Shown one piece after another: positions 5,700 through 7,458 of a stretch of 7,458 bases of DNA. The notes under the pieces were generated by a model. The model did not search any database, was not told the DNA's origin, and worked only from the letters and a program-made list of their open reading frames with translations. Where the stretch lies: assembly GCA_934373235.1 (NCBI GenBank), contig CAKROW010000101.1, positions 1-7,458 on the forward strand. The letters run 5' to 3'. Position numbers and translations under genes: made by a program. Position 1 is the first letter of the stretch; each line of letters begins with the position of its first letter. This DNA is from an uncultured Blautia sp. (GTDB lineage Bacteria > Bacillota > Clostridia > Lachnospirales > Lachnospiraceae).

Positions 5700-5953
5700 C
5701 TTTATTGATATGTATGTAGACAAAAAAATACGTAGCGAACACGAAACAGACGAGCAACAAACAGGGAACAGGTAAACTGTCCGCATGAAACCGTCGGTAT
5801 ACCGTCCCGCAGGGCGGCTTATCCGACATTTACAATTACTCAATGTTACACTCTCGACATGGCAGAACAGCGGCGGCGATTTAACGCTATGAGTTCCGTT
5901 CATTCGGCTTGGGCGCCCATCTCTTAGCGTTCCGTCTTAAACTGTTATTTCGT
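5700..5953 (+). other. Structured, GC-richer non-coding island (candidate origin, leader or small RNA)
   Basis: No gene with a convincing ribosome site is seen in these roughly 250 bases, which are distinctly richer in G and C than the DNA around them. One nested hairpin has outer arms GTCGG (5793-5797) and CCGAC (5823-5827) enclosing CCGTCC-CGCA-GGGCGG (5802-5817). A second has arms 5883-5893 (AACGCTATGAG) and 5921-5931 (CTCTTAGCGTT; 10 of 11 pair), enclosing CCG...CGG and the palindrome GGGCGCCC. Position upstream of a rolling-circle-type initiator suggests a replication or single-strand origin, or a regulatory leader. Three tiny frames (5710-5775, 5785-5892, 5889-5927) also exist but are not called as genes. 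Confidence 0.45.
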
Positions 5954-5967
5954 GGGAAAGGAATATT

Positions 5968-6180
5968 GTGGAAGATTTATATTCAATCAATCTTCAATGG
6001 TTTTCAGGAATCCTTTTTTCTATGTCTGATCAGGAACTGAAAGTTGCATTTTACATATTGCAGGATTTTTTCGCTCTTTGTGATTCAAATAATGTCAGTT
6101 TATATTATGAATTATTTGATCTGTTGGAAAGCGTTTTTATTGAAGAAATAGTAAAACGCTTTTTTGATAAAGTAGCATAA
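5968..6180 (+). CDS. Small hypothetical protein (70 aa) of the mobile element
   Basis: Starts at GTG 5968 with AAAGGA 5 bases upstream and ends at TAA 6178-6180. The protein is acidic, rich in Leu, Phe and Tyr, and looks all-helical, for example MSDQELKVAFYILQDFFALC and YYELFDLLESVFIEEIVKRF. It has no signal peptide, clear membrane span or recognisable motif. It lies between the rightward promoter and the oriT-like hairpin, 76 bases before the relaxase gene on the same strand, so it is probably co-expressed with it. It may be an accessory factor for replication, mobilization or gene control, but that is position-based only. Confidence 0.7.
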   Translation: MEDLYSINLQWFSGILFSMSDQELKVAFYILQDFFALCDSNNVSLYYELFDLLESVFIEEIVKRFFDKVA

Positions 6181-6205
6181 CCGGAGTGTTGAAACAATAA
6201 TCCGG
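6181..6205 (+). repeat. Inverted repeat after the 70-aa gene
   Basis: CCGGAGTGTTG (6181-6191) pairs with CAATAATCCGG (6195-6205) with one mismatch and one G-T pair. It directly follows the stop codon but no T-run follows, so it is not a standard terminator. It may be part of the origin region together with the next hairpin. Confidence 0.5.
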
Positions 6206-6208
6206 TTA

Positions 6209-6232
6209 ACCCCCGTACAGTAATACGGGGGT
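6209..6232 (+). other. oriT / rolling-circle origin-like hairpin
   Basis: A 24-bp site with a perfect 9-bp stem, ACCCCCGTA (6209-6217) and TACGGGGGT (6224-6232), and the loop CAGTAA. It sits 24 bases upstream of the Rep_trans/MOBT gene. As I remember it, the oriT nicked by the ICEBs1 relaxase NicK is also a 24-bp A-C(run)...TAA...G(run)-T inverted repeat near its relaxase gene, and this site matches it at most positions including the central TAA. Function as nick site is inferred. It is not a terminator, because no T-run follows. Confidence 0.6.
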
Positions 6233-6256
6233 AGTAAAACCAATGAAAGGAAATTT

Positions 6257-7318
6257 ATGATTATGAACACAGGGAATGATTTGAACCTTACCAATGGCTT
6301 ACATCTTTGCATAGACTGGTTATCATGGACAGTGACAGAGCCATGCTCCGTGAATGATGTTATTCAATTTATGGGATATACACCTGAAGATTTTCGTAAA
6401 CATCCTACAGGCTTAAATGGATATCGTTCACAGCTTCGCCATTTAGTTTATCCTATCTCTATTCAATATGATGGTTCTGAAGATATGGGAATTCATGTTG
6501 ATGTATCTGGTTCTGCTATTACAGATCTTCTTTCTCATTTTTATAAGATAAGATTGAAGCCTACTGTTTTTGGTGATGGTTTTGAAGTAAGTGATTTTGA
6601 TAGTACAATATTCCGTGAATTATTTATAGCAATAAAAGGACATGGACATATAACACGTCTTGATTTGGCTATCGATGATATAGGATGTAATTATTATACC
6701 ATGGCAGAACTAAATGATATTTTTGCTTCCGGCGCGTTTAGTTCACGTTTTCGTTCACGAAATGAAATAAAAAAATACACAGAGGATACGATTACAGGTA
6801 ATACGATTTATTTAGGGAGTAGAAAAAGTGCTATTATGCTTCGTATCTATGATAAACAATTGGAACAAAATGGAAAACTTATAAGCTCTGGCAAATCCCC
6901 AATTACTACGCCTTGGGTACGTTGGGAGATTGAATTAAAAAAAGAGCGTGCTGAGTTTGCATCTGAGTTACTTAGTCAAGGTATGCCTTTACAGCTTTTA
7001 ACATTATGCACTTTACGTGGATATCTCCGTATTATTAATTTGGATAATGAAAGAAAAACTCGTTGTAGTACATCAGAAAAATGGGAACGCTTTATAGATG
7101 GTGTTGATAAAATCTCTTTATATTACCGTGGAAAAGAGAAGACCATAGATTCAACAAAAGAATGGCTTGCCAGACAGGTCGCGCCCTCTCTTGCAATGGT
7201 TGTTATGGCAGATGGAGGTAGTATGGAGTATTTAACAAAATTATTGGTTAATGGTGCAGGAAGAATTAAAGAATATCAAAATCAATTGATACAACAGGAA
7301 ATGGGGTCTGCTCTATGA
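6257..7318 (+). CDS. Replication initiation factor / MOBT-type relaxase (Rep_trans family)
   Basis: A 353-residue HUH-unrelated rolling-circle initiator of the Rep_trans family, which includes pT181 Rep proteins and the relaxases of ICEBs1 and Tn916. Such proteins nick one strand at an origin through a tyrosine and start replication or transfer. Visible family blocks are LCIDWLSWTV (17-26), HITRLDLAIDD (131-141), TIYLGSRKS (183-191) running into MLRIYDKQLEQ (194-204), and WVRWEIELKKERAEF (220-234). Tyr198 in RIYDK is the best nicking-tyrosine candidate. Length is normal. The ATG at 6257 is preceded by AAAGG with 6 bases spacing; the ATG at 6263 is too far from it. The gene follows the oriT-like hairpin, and its TGA overlaps the ATG of the integrase start, implying coupled translation. 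It is AT-rich compared with the chromosomal genes. Confidence 0.9.
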   Translation: MIMNTGNDLNLTNGLHLCIDWLSWTVTEPCSVNDVIQFMGYTPEDFRKHPTGLNGYRSQLRHLVYPISIQYDGSEDMGIHVDVSGSAITDLLSHFYKIRLKPTVFGDGFEVSDFDSTIFRELFIAIKGHGHITRLDLAIDDIGCNYYTMAELNDIFASGAFSSRFRSRNEIKKYTEDTITGNTIYLGSRKSAIMLRIYDKQLEQNGKLISSGKSPITTPWVRWEIELKKERAEFASELLSQGMPLQLLTLCTLRGYLRIINLDNERKTRCSTSEKWERFIDGVDKISLYYRGKEKTIDSTKEWLARQVAPSLAMVVMADGGSMEYLTKLLVNGAGRIKEYQNQLIQQEMGSAL

Positions 7319-7392
7319 CTTTACAGGATGCACTAAATGAATTTTTATTCCAGAAAAAGCTTTCTGGATTAACTGAAAAAACGAGAGTATGA
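7315..7392 (+). pseudogene. N-terminal remnant of a tyrosine recombinase/integrase (25 aa before stop)
   Basis: Begins with ATG overlapping the relaxase stop (ATGA, 7315-7318) and reads 25 residues to TGA 7390-7392. The segment LNEFLFQKKLSGLTEKT has the pattern of the N-terminal core-binding (SAM-like) domain of XerC/D-type integrases, where ...FL..k..SGLTxKTxxxY is usual. Relaxase followed by integrase is a common order in small integrative elements. After KTRV the frame stops, and no other frame continues the domain. The rest was either displaced by an insertion starting around 7383-7390 or lost. The catalytic domain is not in the window. It could also be a true 25-residue peptide, which I consider less likely. 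Confidence 0.6.
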
Positions 7393-7458
7393 AACTTTTT
7401 CTGTAAAATAATGTTTAGAAGGTTCTTCTATGATACAATAAATATCATTAGGAGGGCC
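7383..7458 (+). mobile_element. Probable end of a further inserted element with the leader of its first gene
   Basis: From about 7383 the sequence stops resembling integrase coding DNA. GAGAGTATGAAACTTTTTCT and the following GTAAAATAA have the look of the outer end of an insertion sequence, perhaps IS256-like from memory, though this is weak. Further on are -10-like boxes (TATGAT 7429-7434, TACAAT 7434-7439) and a strong ribosome site AGGAGGG (7450-7456), so a gene should start just outside the window. The other end and any target duplication cannot be seen. Confidence 0.4.

Larger units (their letters stand above)
5082..7458. mobile_element. Integrated mobilizable element (left part, continues beyond the window)
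   Basis: Starts at the tRNA-Lys(CTT) 3' fragment and holds, in order, an HTH regulator, divergent promoters, a structured non-coding island, a small unknown protein, an oriT-like hairpin, a Rep_trans/MOBT-type initiator and the start of a tyrosine integrase. The DNA is visibly more AT-rich than guaA or the symporter gene. No conjugation (type IV secretion) genes are seen in the part present, so it looks like a mobilizable rather than self-transmissible element, but the right end is not visible. Prediction: an intact minus-strand tRNA-Lys(CTT), with the 45-bp repeat at its 3' end, marks the other boundary. Confidence 0.7.

Noticed and set aside
5682..5903. Minus-strand 73-codon frame in the structured island
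   Set aside because: No ribosome site, low-complexity Ser/Cys-rich protein, overlaps hairpins and the rightward promoter region.
6209..6232. Hairpin as a rho-independent terminator
   Set aside because: It is not followed by a T-run and lies between co-directional genes, so an origin role fits better.

Overview
The window looks like chromosome from a Gram-positive gut Clostridia, most likely Lachnospiraceae. This rests on the protein sequences of the housekeeping genes, strong AGGAGG-type ribosome sites, TTG/GTG starts and consensus sigma-A promoters. It divides into an older chromosomal part (about 123-5081) and an acquired, visibly more AT-rich mobile element that starts at 5082 and runs off the right edge. 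A 39-residue gene tail at the far left edge (1-122) points at the 3' end of guaA and may belong to a second mobile element.

Chromosomal part. All clear genes are on the minus strand. Reading leftward they are an AGCS-family sodium/alanine-type symporter (3105-4652), a strong terminator (3041-3089), a small unknown gene that appears split by a one-base frameshift (2801-3008), a Cof-type HAD phosphatase (1956-2804) and GMP synthase guaA (306-1883). guaA has its own consensus promoter at the end of the HAD gene. That promoter shows that translation begins at a TTG, not at the upstream ATG lying inside the -10 box. Between the symporter and the element (4667-5081) I see no gene, but there is a dyad upstream of the symporter, plus-strand terminator-like hairpins and a minus-strand terminator that belongs to a tRNA.

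Mobile element. Positions 5082-5126 are the 3' half, from anticodon stem to discriminator base, of a tRNA-Lys(CTT) on the minus strand. The 5' half is replaced by foreign sequence. The tRNA's own terminator still lies just downstream (5028-5074). This is the signature of an integrated element's displaced attachment site, with the element to the right and the intact tRNA predicted at its far end. Inside are an HTH regulator transcribed toward the att site, divergent promoters with dyad operators, a structured GC-richer non-coding island, a 70-residue unknown protein, a 24-bp oriT-like hairpin, a Rep_trans/MOBT-type replication initiator or relaxase, and the first codons of a tyrosine integrase overlapping the relaxase stop. 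The integrase reading stops after 25 residues. The following sequence looks like the end of another inserted element, with a ribosome site (AGGAGGG) at the window edge.

Working model: a compact integrative and mobilizable element of the order regulator / unknown protein / oriT-relaxase / integrase. It uses tRNA-Lys(CTT) as its target and is probably immobilised by disruption of its own integrase.
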